DNA of 64,000 bases, from contig NZ_CP162100.1 in assembly GCF_040869035.1 (NCBI RefSeq), positions 310,001 through 374,000 of the forward strand. Direction: 5' to 3'. This DNA comes from Vibrio sp. NTOU-M3 (lineage in GTDB: Bacteria > Pseudomonadota > Gammaproteobacteria > Enterobacterales > Vibrionaceae). Each line of letters opens with the position of its first letter. Position 1 is the stretch's first letter. Under the pieces are notes generated by a model. It had not been told where the DNA came from and did not search any database. It worked only from the letters and a program-made list of their open reading frames with translations. A program made the translations under genes and the position numbers. Of the stretch, positions 1 through 10,211 are shown piece after piece.

Positions 1-340
1 CTTCTGATTGTGTCCAACCTAGGTCCCAAACGGCAAAATTTATCTGACTGGCAGTGACGGCAAAGCGTCCATTATCTGAAATGCGAATGCGTGAGACGGT
101 ATTGGCTTGCGGATCTTGTTGGCCAAGCTGAGCAAGCTTTTTATCTTGGTATAAGTCCCATAAAACTAGGTGGTGTTCTTTGGAGTAAATAAGTGCAAAG
201 CGGGCATCCCGGCTTAATGCAAAGCTGGTGCTTCCGTTAGCGTCTAACTCCCAGCGTTGATCGGGTTTGGCCGAGAAAAAACAGCCAGTTAACGCAGAAA
301 TGACAATGGTGATGAATAGAGTGTGAGAGATTATCCGCAT
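1..340 (-). CDS. WD40-like repeat lipoprotein, partial (3' part outside window)
   Basis: Reading leftward from an ATG at 340-338, an open frame of 113 codons runs off the window edge. It begins with a lipoprotein signal (hydrophobic stretch, then lipobox LTGC with Cys about residue 20). It continues with two segments ending in LVLWDLY and FAVWDLG, spaced like WD40 blades. This points to an envelope-anchored beta-propeller of unknown function. It diverges from fkpA, and the 137 bases between the two starts must hold both promoters. The product is inferred from the motifs only. Confidence 0.75.
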   Translation of the reverse strand, partial: MRIISHTLFITIVISALTGCFFSAKPDQRWELDANGSTSFALSRDARFALIYSKEHHLVLWDLYQDKKLAQLGQQDPQANTVSRIRISDNGRFAVTASQINFAVWDLGWTQSE

Positions 341-477
341 CAAGTCTAAATATCCACTTGGTTTTGGTTTATTTGCTAAATATATTCGTTATATTGGTAC
401 AACACGATCGTGCACACCAGAATTTCTTATCGTTTTGTGCACAAAGACAAATGGTTAGCCATCAATTGGAGAAATCA

Positions 478-1275
478 ATGAAATCAATTTTTAAAGTGTC
501 GCTGCTGGCGGCTACAGTTGCGTTAGCGGCGGGCTGTCAAAAAGAAGAAGAAACAAAAGCGGCAGTTGAGCCAGCACCAGCGGTTGAGCAACAGGTTCAG
601 GCCGAAACTGGCAAACTTGTTCATTTCAAAACAGAAGATGATAAAGCGGCATACGCAATTGGTGTTTCTTTCGCTAACTACCTAAGCACGAGCTTAGATA
701 AGCCGGGTGAGATCGGTATTGATTTAAATAAAGAGTTGGTACTTAAAGGTATTGAACACGTTTTTGCTGGCAAAGCAGAGCTTAATGAAGAAGAAACTCG
801 TGCAGCTCTTGAGTCTTTAGATAAGCGTGTTGCAGAGAAAATGCAAAAACAAGCGGCTGAAAAAGCAGAAAAGAACAAGACTGCTGGCGATGAGTTCCGT
901 GCTAACTTTGAAAAAGAAGCTGACGTAGTGAAGACGGATTCTGGTCTACTTTACCAAGTTATGACCAAAGCAGAAGGTGAGCAGCCTAAAGATACGGATA
1001 CTGTTCAGGTGCACTACAAAGGTACATTGATTGATGGCACGCAATTCGACAGCTCATACGATCGTGGTGAACCAGCAACATTCCCACTAAACCGCGTGAT
1101 CCCAGGTTGGACTGAAGGTGTTCAACTGATGCCTGTTGGCTCTAAGTTCAAGTTTGTTATTCCACCAGAGCTTGCATACGGCCCACAAGACACGCCAACG
1201 ATTCCTGCAAACTCGACGCTAGTTTTTGAAGTTGAGCTACTAAAAATCGATAACGGCGATAAAGCAACACAATAA
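478..1275 (+). CDS. fkpA: FKBP-type peptidyl-prolyl cis-trans isomerase FkpA
   Basis: 265-residue envelope prolyl isomerase and chaperone. The ATG at 478 follows a GGAG ribosome site and opens a signal sequence ending in lipobox LAAGC (Cys about residue 20), so the protein is probably lipid-anchored, unlike the soluble periplasmic E. coli FkpA. An open frame reaches further upstream to 358 but lacks a signal sequence at its start. The N-terminal half is an Ala/Glu/Lys-rich helical dimerisation domain. The C-terminal FKBP domain (from about residue 150) shows VQVHYKGTLIDGTQFDSSYDR, PGWTEGVQLMPVGSKFKF and PPELAYG. The gene is monocistronic and followed by a strong terminator. Confidence 0.93.
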   Translation: MKSIFKVSLLAATVALAAGCQKEEETKAAVEPAPAVEQQVQAETGKLVHFKTEDDKAAYAIGVSFANYLSTSLDKPGEIGIDLNKELVLKGIEHVFAGKAELNEEETRAALESLDKRVAEKMQKQAAEKAEKNKTAGDEFRANFEKEADVVKTDSGLLYQVMTKAEGEQPKDTDTVQVHYKGTLIDGTQFDSSYDRGEPATFPLNRVIPGWTEGVQLMPVGSKFKFVIPPELAYGPQDTPTIPANSTLVFEVELLKIDNGDKATQ

Positions 1276-1296
1276 GCACTGATTATTTGTTTGATG

Positions 1297-1327
1297 AAAG
1301 GCCTGACATTGTCAGGCCTTTCTTTTT
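1297..1327 (+). terminator. Rho-independent terminator after fkpA
   Basis: AAAGGCCTGAC (1297-1307), loop ATT, GTCAGGCCTTT, then TCTTTTTT: a GC-rich stem with a T-rich tail 21 bases past the fkpA stop codon. Confidence 0.9.
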
Positions 1328-1441
1328 TCATCAGAATTTATTTGTTCTCAATCACTAGATTGTCAGTTAGCTAGGTGTGCAATTCAAAATTTCTGATAAA
1401 CTTACACCAATTTGTTGATTTTTCGCTCTAAGGCAAAACCA

Positions 1442-2158
1442 GTGACAACTACAGAAACAATTAATGCGGATATGTTGCTCGAAATGGAATCTGTTACCGT
1501 GATGCCATTTTCCGAGCACGATAAAATCATCTTAAGATCTTACGAAGCCGTCGTAGATGGCATTGCCAGTCTAATCGGCCCTTTCTGTGAGATCGTTCTT
1601 CACTCCTTGGAAGATCTCAATACCTCTGCAATCAAAATTGCGAACGGTGAGAACACTGGCCGTCAGGTAGGTTCTCCTATCACTGACTTAGCACTTAAAA
1701 TGCTGAAAGACATCGAAGGTTCTGAGCGTAACTTCTCGCGTTCGTACTTTACCCGCGCAAAAGGCGGTGTATTAATGAAGTCGATCACCGTTGCTATTCG
1801 TAACGGCGAAAACCGCGTGATTGGTTTGCTTTGTATCAACGTCAACCTTGATGCTCCTTTCTCTCAAGTTCTTCAATCTTTCATGCCAACGCAAGAAGCG
1901 AAAGAAGCGGCGTCTTCTGTTAACTTCGCAAGTGATGTTGAAGAGCTGGTCGACCAAACGGTAGAGCGCACGATTGAAGAGATCAACGCAGATAAATCGG
2001 TATCGAATAACACTAAGAACCGTCAGATAGTGATGGAGCTGTACGACAAAGGTATCTTCGATATCAAAGACGCGATCAACCGCGTAGCAGATCGTCTGAA
2101 CATTTCTAAACACACCGTTTACCTATACATTCGTCAGCGTAAAACTGAGGATGAATAA
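1442..2158 (+). CDS. YheO-family PAS/HTH transcriptional regulator
   Basis: 238-residue DNA-binding protein of the YheO family. An N-terminal PAS-like domain (about residues 20-125, with [13 protein letters not shown] and [11 protein letters not shown]) is followed by a C-terminal helix-turn-helix (about 190-235, with [19 protein letters not shown]). I start it at the GTG at 1442, which has AAGG 8 bases upstream; an in-frame TTG at 1412 adds ten poorly conserved residues. It ends 2 bases before tusD. The yheO-tusDCB-rpsL order is the same in E. coli. The family's target genes and ligand are poorly known. Confidence 0.88.
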   Translation: MTTTETINADMLLEMESVTVMPFSEHDKIILRSYEAVVDGIASLIGPFCEIVLHSLEDLNTSAIKIANGENTGRQVGSPITDLALKMLKDIEGSERNFSRSYFTRAKGGVLMKSITVAIRNGENRVIGLLCINVNLDAPFSQVLQSFMPTQEAKEAASSVNFASDVEELVDQTVERTIEEINADKSVSNNTKNRQIVMELYDKGIFDIKDAINRVADRLNISKHTVYLYIRQRKTEDE

Positions 2159-2160
2159 GC

Positions 2161-2556
2161 GTGAGTGGATTAACTTACACGCTGGTAGTGAACGGTCCGG
2201 TTTACGGCAGTCAATCGGCGCGCAGCGCATATCAATTCGCACAAGCGGTAATTGAACAAGGGCATACTCTGGTGAGTGTGTTCTTTTACCAAGATGGCGT
2301 TACCAATGGTACGGCTCTGAACGTGCCTGCCAACGATGAGTTTGATTTAACCAAAGCATGGCAATCACTCGCCCAACAACACAATGTTCGTCTGGAAACT
2401 TGCGTGGCGGCAGCTTTACGTCGCGGTATCATCAGCGAAGATGAAGCGAATCAACATGGTCTTGAGCAGAACAACCTAGCGACAGGGTTCGAGCAAGCCG
2501 GTTTGGGGAGCTTAGCTGAAGCCATGTTAACGCAAGATAGAGTGGTGCAGTTTTGA
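2161..2556 (+). CDS. tusD: Sulfurtransferase TusD
   Basis: 131 residues, DsrE family. TusD takes persulfide sulfur from TusA and, in the TusBCD complex, passes it to TusE and MnmA for 2-thiouridine formation at the wobble position of tRNA. The active cysteine is Cys81 in [13 protein letters not shown], matching E. coli Cys78. The start is GTG at 2161, 2 bases after the YheO stop, so the genes are translationally close. The 3' end overlaps tusC by 4 bases. Confidence 0.93.
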   Translation: MSGLTYTLVVNGPVYGSQSARSAYQFAQAVIEQGHTLVSVFFYQDGVTNGTALNVPANDEFDLTKAWQSLAQQHNVRLETCVAAALRRGIISEDEANQHGLEQNNLATGFEQAGLGSLAEAMLTQDRVVQF

Positions 2557-2909
2557 GTCAGTTAACTTACCTATTTCGTAGCGCGCCTCATGGTAACAAT
2601 GCAGGGCGTGAAGGTGTGGATGCGTTGTTAGCAGCGTCTGCGTACTGTGAAGACATCACCGTTCTATTTGTTGGGGATGGTGTGTATCAGTTACTGCTTG
2701 GACAAGAGCCTAAAGGCATATTAAGCAAAGACTACGCTCCAATGTTGAAGTTGTTCGACTTGTACGACATTGAGCAAGTGTTTGTTTGTGCCGATTCGCT
2801 TGCCGAGCGTGGCTTGGCTCAAGCCGATTTAGTCATTGATGCAGAGGCGCTAAATACAGAGCAACTAAAAGCTCAACTGCAACAAGCGGGCAAACTGCTG
2901 TCATTCTGA
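2553..2909 (+). CDS. tusC: Sulfur relay protein TusC
   Basis: 118-residue DsrF-like subunit of the TusBCD heterohexamer. It has a structural rather than catalytic role. The start is a TTG at 2553 overlapping the tusD stop (TTGA), so translation is probably coupled. The DsrE/F fold is recognisable in [19 protein letters not shown] and in the hydrophobic strand [14 protein letters not shown]. Confidence 0.92.
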   Translation: MSQLTYLFRSAPHGNNAGREGVDALLAASAYCEDITVLFVGDGVYQLLLGQEPKGILSKDYAPMLKLFDLYDIEQVFVCADSLAERGLAQADLVIDAEALNTEQLKAQLQQAGKLLSF

Positions 2910-2916
2910 GGAAGCC

Positions 2917-3192
2917 ATGTTACATATCATCAAATCCGTAGCTGCATTAGACGATGCAATGGCACTGTACAGTGAGCAAGATGATGTCTTGCTGATTGAA
3001 GATGCCGTGTACGCTGCGAACCCTCAGCATAAGGCGTTCAGCAAGGTAAAAGGTCCATCAGTGTTTGCACTGCAAAGCGATATTGAAGCTCGTGGCATGA
3101 GCAATCGCATTAGCCCATCTATTGAGGTGGTTAGCTATGCTGGCTTTGTTGAACTAACAGCAAAACAAGCCAAATCTCTGACTTGGGATTAA
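2917..3192 (+). CDS. tusB: Sulfur relay protein TusB
   Basis: 91-residue DsrH-like subunit, the smallest of the TusBCD complex. The ATG at 2917 follows GAGGAAG. It begins MLHIIK like other TusB proteins and has the LLIEDAVYAA strand typical of DsrH. It is the last gene before the str operon promoter, and no hairpin terminator lies between it and that promoter, so some read-through into rpsL is possible. Confidence 0.9.
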   Translation: MLHIIKSVAALDDAMALYSEQDDVLLIEDAVYAANPQHKAFSKVKGPSVFALQSDIEARGMSNRISPSIEVVSYAGFVELTAKQAKSLTWD

Positions 3193-3262
3193 CCCTTCTT
3201 TCCTGTCGATTGAGCTTTACGGACTAATTGCCCTAATTGAACAAAAAAGATCCGTATATTTC

Positions 3263-3291
3263 TTGACACACCTCTCACTGCTGCATAGAAT
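3263..3291 (+). promoter_or_regulatory. Sigma-70 promoter of the str operon
   Basis: TTGACA (3263-3268), a 17-base spacer and TAGAAT (3286-3291): perfect -35, one mismatch in -10, ideal spacing. It lies 80 bases upstream of rpsL. Confidence 0.75.
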
Positions 3292-3298
3292 TTTGCGT

Positions 3299-3323
3299 CC
3301 CTAACTGCCAACCGCTGTTAGGG
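3299..3323 (+). promoter_or_regulatory. Leader hairpin upstream of rpsL
   Basis: CCCTAAC (3299-3305) pairs with GTTAGGG (3317-3323) around an 11-base loop, starting at about the expected transcription start. There is no T-run, so it is more likely a 5' stabilising or regulatory stem than a terminator. Confidence 0.5.
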
Positions 3324-3367
3324 ATAGATTTTTCACAAAGCTTACTTTCAAGTAAATCAGGAGCTAG

Positions 3368-3745
<378 letters not shown>

Positions 3746-3845
3746 TGGATTCCGTTAAGTAAGGCCAAACACTAAATTATTTTTAATTTTTTGAAAAAAC
3801 TGAAAAGTTTTGGATAAAACCTGAAGAAGACAACGGAGAAAATCC

Positions 3846-4316
3846 ATGCCACGTCGTCGCGTCATTGGTCAGCGTAAGATCCTTCCAGATCCAAAGTTCA
3901 AATCTGAACTGCTGGCAAAATTCGTTAACATCCTAATGGTTGACGGTAAAAAATCTACTGCAGAGAAAATCGTTTACACTGCACTAGATGCTATGGCTGA
4001 AAAGTCTGGTAAAGACCACTTAGCTATTTTTGAAGAAGCTCTTGAAAATGTTCGCCCAGCGGTAGAAGTTAAATCTCGCCGTGTTGGTGGTTCAACTTAC
4101 CAAGTACCTGTAGAAGTACGTCCGGTTCGCCGTAACGCTCTTGCTATGCGTTGGTTGGTTGAAGCTGCGCGTAAGCGTGGTGAAAAATCTATGGCTCAAC
4201 GCCTAGCTGCTGAAATGCTAGACGCGTCTGAGAACAAAGGTACTGCGGTTAAGAAACGTGAAGACGTTCACCGCATGGCTGACGCAAACAAAGCGTTCGC
4301 ACATTACCGTTGGTAA
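3846..4316 (+). CDS. rpsG: 30S ribosomal protein S7
   Basis: 156 residues, the usual length. It nucleates assembly of the 30S head and in E. coli represses its own operon by binding the rpsL-rpsG spacer. Here that spacer is 100 bases and A/T-rich, whereas the conspicuous secondary structure lies downstream, in the rpsG-fusA gap. Typical S7 motifs include [18 protein letters not shown] and [16 protein letters not shown]. Confidence 0.98.
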   Translation: MPRRRVIGQRKILPDPKFKSELLAKFVNILMVDGKKSTAEKIVYTALDAMAEKSGKDHLAIFEEALENVRPAVEVKSRRVGGSTYQVPVEVRPVRRNALAMRWLVEAARKRGEKSMAQRLAAEMLDASENKGTAVKKREDVHRMADANKAFAHYRW

Positions 4317-4327
4317 TACCTTTCAGT

Positions 4328-4446
4328 GCCGCGGGAATCCCCGCGGCTCTACTCTAGTTCCTATGCGTAAGCCTAGGAACTATTGCTATATCTAGGGCAA
4401 GTAAAAAGCTGTAAAAGCAGGCTAAAGTAACTAGAGATAGCAATAG
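4328..4446 (+). repeat. Three consecutive hairpins in the rpsG-fusA spacer
   Basis: First stem: GCCGCGGG (4328-4335) with CCCGCGGC (4340-4347). Second: TAGTTCCTA (4355-4363) with TAGGAACTA (4374-4382), perfect, 10-base loop. Third: CTATTGCTATATCTAG (4380-4395) with CTAGAGATAGCAATAG (4431-4446), 15 of 16 pairs. The third overlaps the second by three bases, so the two compete. None ends in a T-run. They fill the spacer up to 24 bases before the fusA start. Confidence 0.75.
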
Positions 4447-4470
4447 TCCCTAATTCAAGAGGATTCAATC

Positions 4471-6570
4471 GTGGCTCGTAAAACACCTATTGAGCGCTAC
4501 CGTAACATTGGTATCGTCGCTCACGTAGACGCAGGTAAAACAACCACAAGTGAACGTATTCTGTTCTATACTGGCCTTTCTCATAAAATCGGTGAAGTCC
4601 ACGATGGCGCTGCTACTATGGACTGGATGGAGCAAGAGCAGGAGCGTGGTATCACTATTACCTCCGCTGCGACTACAACTTTCTGGCGTGGTATGGAAGC
4701 GCAATTCCAAGACCACCGCATCAACATCATCGATACTCCTGGACACGTAGATTTCACTATCGAAGTAGAGCGTTCACTGCGCGTACTTGATGGTGCCGTT
4801 GTTGTGTTCTGTGGTTCATCAGGTGTAGAACCTCAATCTGAAACCGTATGGCGTCAAGCAGACAAATACCACGTTCCACGTATGGTATTCGTCAACAAGA
4901 TGGACCGTGCAGGTGCTGACTTCCTACGCGTTGTTGATCAAATCAAAAACCGTCTTGGTGCGAACCCTGTTCCAATTCAACTTAACGTTGGTGCGGAAGA
5001 TGACTTCAAGGGTGTTATCGACCTGATCAAGATGAAGATGATCAACTGGAACGAAGAAGATCAAGGTACAACCTTCACTTATGAAGAGATCCCAGCTGAT
5101 ATGGTCGAGCTTGCAGAAGAGTGGCGCAACAACCTTGTTGAGTCTGCTGCAGAAGCGACTGAAGAGCTAATGGATAAGTATCTTGAAGAAGGTGAACTGA
5201 CTGAAGCTGAGATCAAGCAAGCTCTGCGTACACGTACACTAAATAACGAAATCGTACTGGCTACATGTGGTAGTGCGTTTAAAAACAAAGGTGTTCAAGC
5301 GGTACTAGATGCGGTAGTTGAATACTTGCCTTCACCAATTGATGTTCCTGCGATTAAAGGCGTTGATGACAATGATAATGAAGTTGAGCGTCATGCAGAC
5401 GACAACGAACCATTCTCAGCACTAGCATTTAAGATCGCGACAGACCCGTTTGTAGGTACGCTGACATTCATGCGTGTTTACTCTGGTGTCGTGAACTCAG
5501 GTGATGCGGTATACAACTCTGTTAAGCAGAAGAAAGAACGTTTTGGTCGTATCGTACAGATGCACTCAAACAAGCGTGAAGAGATCAAAGAAGTTCGCGC
5601 AGGCGATATTGCTGCTGCGATCGGTCTGAAAGAGGTAACAACAGGTGATACGCTTTGTGACCAGAACCATAAGGTTATTCTGGAGCGCATGGAATTCCCT
5701 GATCCTGTTATTCAGATCGCAGTAGAGCCTCGCTCTGTTGCCGATCAAGAAAAGATGGGTATCGCACTAGGTAAACTAGCAGCCGAAGACCCATCTTTCC
5801 GTGTAGAAACGGACGACGAAACGGGTCAGACTCTGATCTCTGGTATGGGTGAGCTTCACCTAGATATCATCGTTGACCGTATGAAGCGCGAATTCAGCGT
5901 CGACTGTAACGTAGGTAAACCACAGGTTGCTTACCGTGAAACTATCCGTGGCAGCGCGGAAGTAGAAGGTAAATTTGTTCGTCAATCTGGTGGTCGTGGT
6001 CAGTACGGTCACGTATGGATCAAACTGGAGCCATCTGAACCTGGCGAAGGTTTTGTCTTTGTTGACGAAATTGTGGGTGGTGTAGTTCCTAAGGAATACA
6101 TCAGCTCGGTATCGAAAGGTATCGAAGAGCAAATGAACAGTGGTGTTCTAGCGGGTTATCCGGTTCTAGATATTAAAGCAACGCTGTTTGATGGTTCTTA
6201 CCACGATGTTGACTCTAACGAGATGGCGTTTAAGATCGCTGGCTCGATGGCATTCAAAAAAGGCTCACTTGAGGCACAACCTGTGCTTTTAGAACCTATG
6301 ATGAATGTTGAAGTAACTACTCCAGAAGATTGGATGGGTGATGTTGTTGGTGACCTTAACCGTCGCCGCGGTATGATCGAAGGTATGGATGAAGGTGTGG
6401 CGGGTATTAAGATCGTCCGCGCTCAAGTACCTCTATCTGAGATGTTTGGTTACGCAACTGACCTACGCTCTGCAACTCAAGGCCGTGCGTCTTACTCTAT
6501 GGAGTTTAACGAGTACGCTGAAGTACCGAAAAACTTCGCAGATAAAATCATTGCGGAGCGTGGATACTAA
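4471..6570 (+). CDS. fusA: Elongation factor G
   Basis: 699-residue translational GTPase that drives translocation and, with RRF, ribosome recycling. The start is GTG at 4471 after AAGAGG. The G domain carries AHVDAGKTT (P-loop), DTPGHVDF and NKMD. Domains II to V follow, with GMGELHLDI and [12 protein letters not shown]. This is the str-operon EF-G; the ribosome-recycling paralogue FusB/EF-G2 is not seen here. Confidence 0.98.
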   Translation: MARKTPIERYRNIGIVAHVDAGKTTTSERILFYTGLSHKIGEVHDGAATMDWMEQEQERGITITSAATTTFWRGMEAQFQDHRINIIDTPGHVDFTIEVERSLRVLDGAVVVFCGSSGVEPQSETVWRQADKYHVPRMVFVNKMDRAGADFLRVVDQIKNRLGANPVPIQLNVGAEDDFKGVIDLIKMKMINWNEEDQGTTFTYEEIPADMVELAEEWRNNLVESAAEATEELMDKYLEEGELTEAEIKQALRTRTLNNEIVLATCGSAFKNKGVQAVLDAVVEYLPSPIDVPAIKGVDDNDNEVERHADDNEPFSALAFKIATDPFVGTLTFMRVYSGVVNSGDAVYNSVKQKKERFGRIVQMHSNKREEIKEVRAGDIAAAIGLKEVTTGDTLCDQNHKVILERMEFPDPVIQIAVEPRSVADQEKMGIALGKLAAEDPSFRVETDDETGQTLISGMGELHLDIIVDRMKREFSVDCNVGKPQVAYRETIRGSAEVEGKFVRQSGGRGQYGHVWIKLEPSEPGEGFVFVDEIVGGVVPKEYISSVSKGIEEQMNSGVLAGYPVLDIKATLFDGSYHDVDSNEMAFKIAGSMAFKKGSLEAQPVLLEPMMNVEVTTPEDWMGDVVGDLNRRRGMIEGMDEGVAGIKIVRAQVPLSEMFGYATDLRSATQGRASYSMEFNEYAEVPKNFADKIIAERGY

Positions 6571-6588
6571 TAGATTGTATTGATCCTT

Positions 6589-6607
6589 AAAAAGTATACG
6601 ACTTTTT
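6589..6607 (+). promoter_or_regulatory. Hairpin in the fusA-tuf spacer
   Basis: AAAAAGT (6589-6595), loop ATACG, ACTTTTT (6601-6607), just past the fusA stop. It has a T-run but is AT-only, so it is a weak or partial terminator at best. A second imperfect stem, GCGCTGAC/GTTGGCGC, follows at about 6632-6651. Either could act as an mRNA processing or stabilising signal for tuf. Confidence 0.4.
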
Positions 6608-6725
6608 GTCAGATCACTACGTCGAAATATTGCGCTGACGGACGTTGGCGCATAAAATAGCAATTTCTGGCGCGTCTCGGTCAATAGTTGATCGTGGCGA
6701 ATCATAACTAGGAAGGAACACGATC

Positions 6726-7910
6726 GTGTCTAAAGAAAAATTTGAACGTACTAAACCGCACGTTAACGTTGGTACTATCGGCCACGTTGACCACGGTAAA
6801 ACAACTCTAACTGCTGCAATCTGTACTACTCTTGCTAAAGTGTACGGCGGTGAAGCGAAAGACTTCGCATCAATCGATAACGCTCCAGAAGAGCGTGAGC
6901 GCGGTATCACAATCGCAACATCTCACGTTGAGTACGACACTCCAACTCGTCACTACGCACACGTAGACTGTCCAGGACACGCGGATTATGTTAAAAACAT
7001 GATCACAGGTGCTGCACAGATGGACGGTGGTATCCTAGTTGTTGCTGCGACAGATGGCCCAATGCCACAAACTCGTGAGCACATCCTACTAGGCCGTCAG
7101 GTTGGTATCCCATACATCATCGTATTCATGAACAAATGTGACATGGTTGATGATGAAGAGCTTCTAGAGCTAGTAGAAATGGAAGTTCGTGAACTTCTAT
7201 CTGAGTACGACTTCCCAGGTGACGACCTACCAGTAATCCAAGGTTCTGCACTAGGCGCACTAAACGGTGAAGAGCAATGGGAATCTAAGATTGTAGAACT
7301 AGCAGAAGCGCTAGACAACTACATCCCAGAGCCAGAGCGTGCAATCGATCAGCCATTCCTAATGCCAATCGAAGACGTATTCTCAATCCAAGGTCGTGGT
7401 ACAGTAGTAACTGGCCGTATCGAGCGTGGTATCCTAACAGTAGGTGACGAAGTTGCTATCGTAGGTATCAAGGAAACAACTTCAACAACATGTACTGGTG
7501 TTGAAATGTTCCGTAAGCTTCTAGACGAAGGCCGTGCAGGTGAGAACGTTGGTGCACTACTACGTGGTACTAAGCGTGACGAAGTTGAGCGTGGTCAAGT
7601 ACTAGCAGCTCCAGGTTCAATCACTCCACACACTAAGTTTGAATCAGAAGTATACGTACTGTCTAAAGATGAAGGTGGTCGTCACACACCATTCTTCAAA
7701 GGCTACCGTCCACAGTTCTACTTCCGTACAACTGACGTAACTGGTAACATCGAGCTACCAGAAGGCGTAGAAATGGTAATGCCAGGCGACAACATCAAGA
7801 TGACTGTTGAGCTAATCGCACCAATCGCGATGGACGAAGGTCTACGTTTCGCGATCCGTGAAGGTGGCCGTACAGTTGGTGCTGGTGTTGTAGCTAAGAT
7901 CTTCGAATAA
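6726..7910 (+). CDS. tuf: Elongation factor Tu
   Basis: 394 residues, full length. It delivers aminoacyl-tRNA to the ribosome. The start is GTG at 6726, with AGGAAGG upstream. It shows [17 protein letters not shown] and NKCD, then domains II and III. Last gene of the str operon (tufA position). Codon use is strongly biased to the favoured set, as expected for the most abundant cell protein. Vibrios normally carry a second tuf near the rpoB region, outside this window. Confidence 0.97.
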   Translation: MSKEKFERTKPHVNVGTIGHVDHGKTTLTAAICTTLAKVYGGEAKDFASIDNAPEERERGITIATSHVEYDTPTRHYAHVDCPGHADYVKNMITGAAQMDGGILVVAATDGPMPQTREHILLGRQVGIPYIIVFMNKCDMVDDEELLELVEMEVRELLSEYDFPGDDLPVIQGSALGALNGEEQWESKIVELAEALDNYIPEPERAIDQPFLMPIEDVFSIQGRGTVVTGRIERGILTVGDEVAIVGIKETTSTTCTGVEMFRKLLDEGRAGENVGALLRGTKRDEVERGQVLAAPGSITPHTKFESEVYVLSKDEGGRHTPFFKGYRPQFYFRTTDVTGNIELPEGVEMVMPGDNIKMTVELIAPIAMDEGLRFAIREGGRTVGAGVVAKIFE

Positions 7911-7970
7911 TTCTTAATGAATTAATTGAAATCTTGCTCTTTTCTTCATTTTTGAAGAAAACGCACTAAG

Positions 7971-8002
7971 AAAAAGGGAAGCTTTGGCTTCCCTTTTTCG
8001 TT
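7971..8002 (+). terminator. Terminator of the str operon
   Basis: AAAAAGGGAAGC, short loop, GGCTTCCCTTTTT (7986-7998): a strong stem with a T-tail. From here to about 8180 I see no gene. Confidence 0.9.
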
Positions 8003-8180
8003 TTCTGTTATAAGGGTAAGTGTTTAAATAACGGTAGGTACTAACGAATAATTGGTTCTTAAACAGGAAGTTAGTTATTTATCCATATATTTACTCCGGT
8101 TTTTGACTGAATGACCATGTGCTGTAGCAAATTTTCTTATAACAAATCAGTCTTAATATTTATTTTAACTAAGTGGTAAT

Positions 8181-8200
8181 AACAACGATTCTCGTTTATA
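8181..8200 (+). promoter_or_regulatory. Possible Fur box upstream of bfd
   Basis: AACGA TTC TCGTT (8184-8196), within AACAACGATTCTCGTTTATA. The right half, GATTCTCGTTT, resembles the Fur half-site ATTCTCATT; the left half is degenerate. bfd is a known Fur target in enterobacteria, which makes the call plausible. Confidence 0.35.
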
Positions 8201-8236
8201 TTTGCTTTGTCTCTTAGTGAAGTATTTGGAAGTTGT

Positions 8237-8428
8237 ATGTACGTTTGTGTTTGCCATGGTGTATCGGATAAAAAAATTCGAAAGCTTGTTCAGAATGAAG
8301 GAGTTACGGATATTCGGGGCATTAAACGTTGTACGGCTTTGGGTAGTCAGTGTGGCAAATGTGTTCGCCATGCTAAAGAGCTCATTAGTGAAATCGCTGT
8401 ATTTGCTGAGCTAAAACAAGCAAGTTAG
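8237..8428 (+). CDS. bfd: Bacterioferritin-associated ferredoxin
   Basis: 63-residue [2Fe-2S] protein that reduces the iron core of bacterioferritin so that iron can be released. Cys4 and Cys6 (MYVCVCHG) and Cys39 and Cys42 (GSQCGKC) are the cluster ligands. I place the start at the ATG at 8237, preceded by GGAAG and matching the family N-terminus; the TTG at 8207 in the same frame would add ten unrelated residues. bfr follows 71 bases downstream, and the two are probably functionally and transcriptionally linked. Confidence 0.92.
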   Translation: MYVCVCHGVSDKKIRKLVQNEGVTDIRGIKRCTALGSQCGKCVRHAKELISEIAVFAELKQAS

Positions 8429-8499
8429 CCATTTTAACGCTTTTTGACACCTTCTTAATTGGTTCTACATTTAAAGGAGCCAAACAGGAGGGCTTTGTC

Positions 8500-8985
8500 A
8501 TGAAAGGCGATCCAATCATAATCCAACATCTCAATAAAGTGCTCGGCAACGAGCTTGTCGCTATTAATCAATACTTTCTTCATGCTCGCATGTATAAAGA
8601 CTGGGGCTTAAAACACTTAGCTCATAAAGAATACGAAGAATCTATTGATGAAATGAAACATGCTGATGAACTCGTCGAACGTATTTTATTCCTCGAAGGG
8701 TTACCTAATCTACAAGATCTCGGGAAGCTGATGATTGGTGAAAATACCAAAGAAATGCTTGAGTGTGATCTAAAAGTTGAAATGGCCGCTATTCCAGATT
8801 TAAAAGCCGCTATTGCTTATGCGGAAGATGTCCATGACTATGTATCACGAGATCTGTTTCAAGATATTTTGGAAGACGAAGAAGAGCACGTTGACTGGTT
8901 AGAAACACAACTTGGTTTGATCAAGCTAACTGGTATCGAAAATTATCTCCAAGCGCAGTATGTGGATGATGATGAAGACGATTAA
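8500..8985 (+). CDS. bfr: Bacterioferritin
   Basis: 161-residue haem-containing ferritin that forms a 24-mer and stores iron as a ferric mineral. All expected ligands are visible: ferroxidase residues Glu18, Glu51, His54, Glu94, Glu127 and His130, and haem-ligating Met52. It is therefore a true haem-binding Bfr. A strong AGGAGG site lies upstream. It pairs with bfd just upstream, and a terminator follows. Confidence 0.96.
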   Translation: MKGDPIIIQHLNKVLGNELVAINQYFLHARMYKDWGLKHLAHKEYEESIDEMKHADELVERILFLEGLPNLQDLGKLMIGENTKEMLECDLKVEMAAIPDLKAAIAYAEDVHDYVSRDLFQDILEDEEEHVDWLETQLGLIKLTGIENYLQAQYVDDDEDD

Positions 8986-9006
8986 AATTCTAGCGTAAAT
9001 CATATG

Positions 9007-9033
9007 GCCGCTGCGAACGAAGCAGCGGCTTTT
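9007..9033 (+). terminator. Terminator after bfr
   Basis: GCCGCTGC (9007-9014), 7-base loop, GCAGCGGC (9022-9029), then TTTT. Confidence 0.85.
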
Positions 9034-9106
9034 CCGTTTCTGGCCCTTCATTTATTAAATCAAAATCGAACATGAAAATAAGGTCAGCATCTCAGTGTGA
9101 TTCCTC

Positions 9107-9135
9107 TTGCTAATACTGCTTTCTTTCTGTACTAT
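9107..9135 (+). promoter_or_regulatory. Candidate promoter of the rpsF operon
   Basis: TTGCTA (9107-9112), 17-base spacer, TACTAT (9130-9135), about 100 bases upstream of rpsF and downstream of the bfr terminator. Confidence 0.5.
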
Positions 9136-9233
9136 TCGTGCTCTTAAATTCTCGGTCAATTATCTTTAGTTCCTTGCTTCCTCTGGATGACCGAGCCATT
9201 TGTGGAAGCTGAATAATCCGTAAGGAGCAACCA

Positions 9234-9623
9234 ATGCGTCATTACGAAATCGTATTCATGGTGCACCCAGATCAAAGCGAGCAAGTTGCTGGCATGATCG
9301 AGCGTTACACTGGTTCTATCACTGAAGCTGGCGGTAAAGTACACCGTCTAGAAGACTGGGGTCGTCGTCAACTGGCTTACCCAATCAACAAGCTTCACAA
9401 AGCTCACTACGTTCTAATGAACGTTGAAGCTGACCAAGCTGTAATCGATGAGCTAGAAACTGCTTTCCGTTTCAACGATGCAGTTCTACGTAACATGATC
9501 ATGCGTACTAAAGCGGCTATCACTGAGCAATCTATCATGCTTAAGCAGAAAGAAGAGCGTGCAGAGCGTGCTCCTCGTCGTGAAGAGCGTGCTGAAGCTA
9601 AGCCAGAAGCAGCTGCTGAGTAA
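9234..9623 (+). CDS. rpsF: 30S ribosomal protein S6
   Basis: 129 residues. It binds S18 on the 30S platform. The ATG at 9234 follows TAAGGAG. The core ([15 protein letters not shown] to MIMRTKAAI) is followed by a Glu/Arg/Ala-rich tail that in E. coli is glutamylated by RimK. First gene of rpsF-priB-rpsR-rplI. Confidence 0.97.
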   Translation: MRHYEIVFMVHPDQSEQVAGMIERYTGSITEAGGKVHRLEDWGRRQLAYPINKLHKAHYVLMNVEADQAVIDELETAFRFNDAVLRNMIMRTKAAITEQSIMLKQKEERAERAPRREERAEAKPEAAAE

Positions 9624-9631
9624 TTTCTCTT

Positions 9632-9934
9632 ATGACCAACCGAATGGAGCTTTCTGGCACCATAGCCAAACCGCCCATTCGTAGTAAAAGCCCCAGTGGT
9701 ATAGAACACTGTCGATTTTGGTTAGAGCATCGCTCTACGGTTATTGAGGCTGACCTACCTCGACAAGTTTATTGTCGAATGCCGGTAGTTGTTAGTGGGC
9801 AAAGGTCACAAGCAGACACTCAGAATTTAGTACAAGGCAGTAACATTAAGGTGAGCGGATTTGTCGCTTACCAAACCGGCCGAAATGGCGTTGGTAAATT
9901 AGTGTTACACGCCGACAACATTACTCAAATTTAA
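9632..9934 (+). CDS. priB: Primosomal replication protein PriB
   Basis: 100-residue OB-fold single-strand DNA-binding protein. It helps PriA and DnaT reload DnaB at stalled forks. It starts 8 bases after rpsF. MTNRMELSGTIAKPPIRSKSPSGI and HCRFWLEHRS match the family. Its place between rpsF and rpsR is the classic gamma-proteobacterial arrangement. Confidence 0.94.
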   Translation: MTNRMELSGTIAKPPIRSKSPSGIEHCRFWLEHRSTVIEADLPRQVYCRMPVVVSGQRSQADTQNLVQGSNIKVSGFVAYQTGRNGVGKLVLHADNITQI

Positions 9935-9947
9935 GATCAGGAGATAG

Positions 9948-10178
<231 letters not shown>

Positions 10179-10211
10179 TCGGTTCGTTTTATTAAGAAAG
10201 AGGATTAAACA

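Noticed and set aside
3746..3845. S7 autoregulatory structure in the rpsL-rpsG spacer, as in E. coli
   Set aside because: The spacer is A/T-rich with no convincing long stem by eye; folding would be needed to exclude a divergent S7 site.
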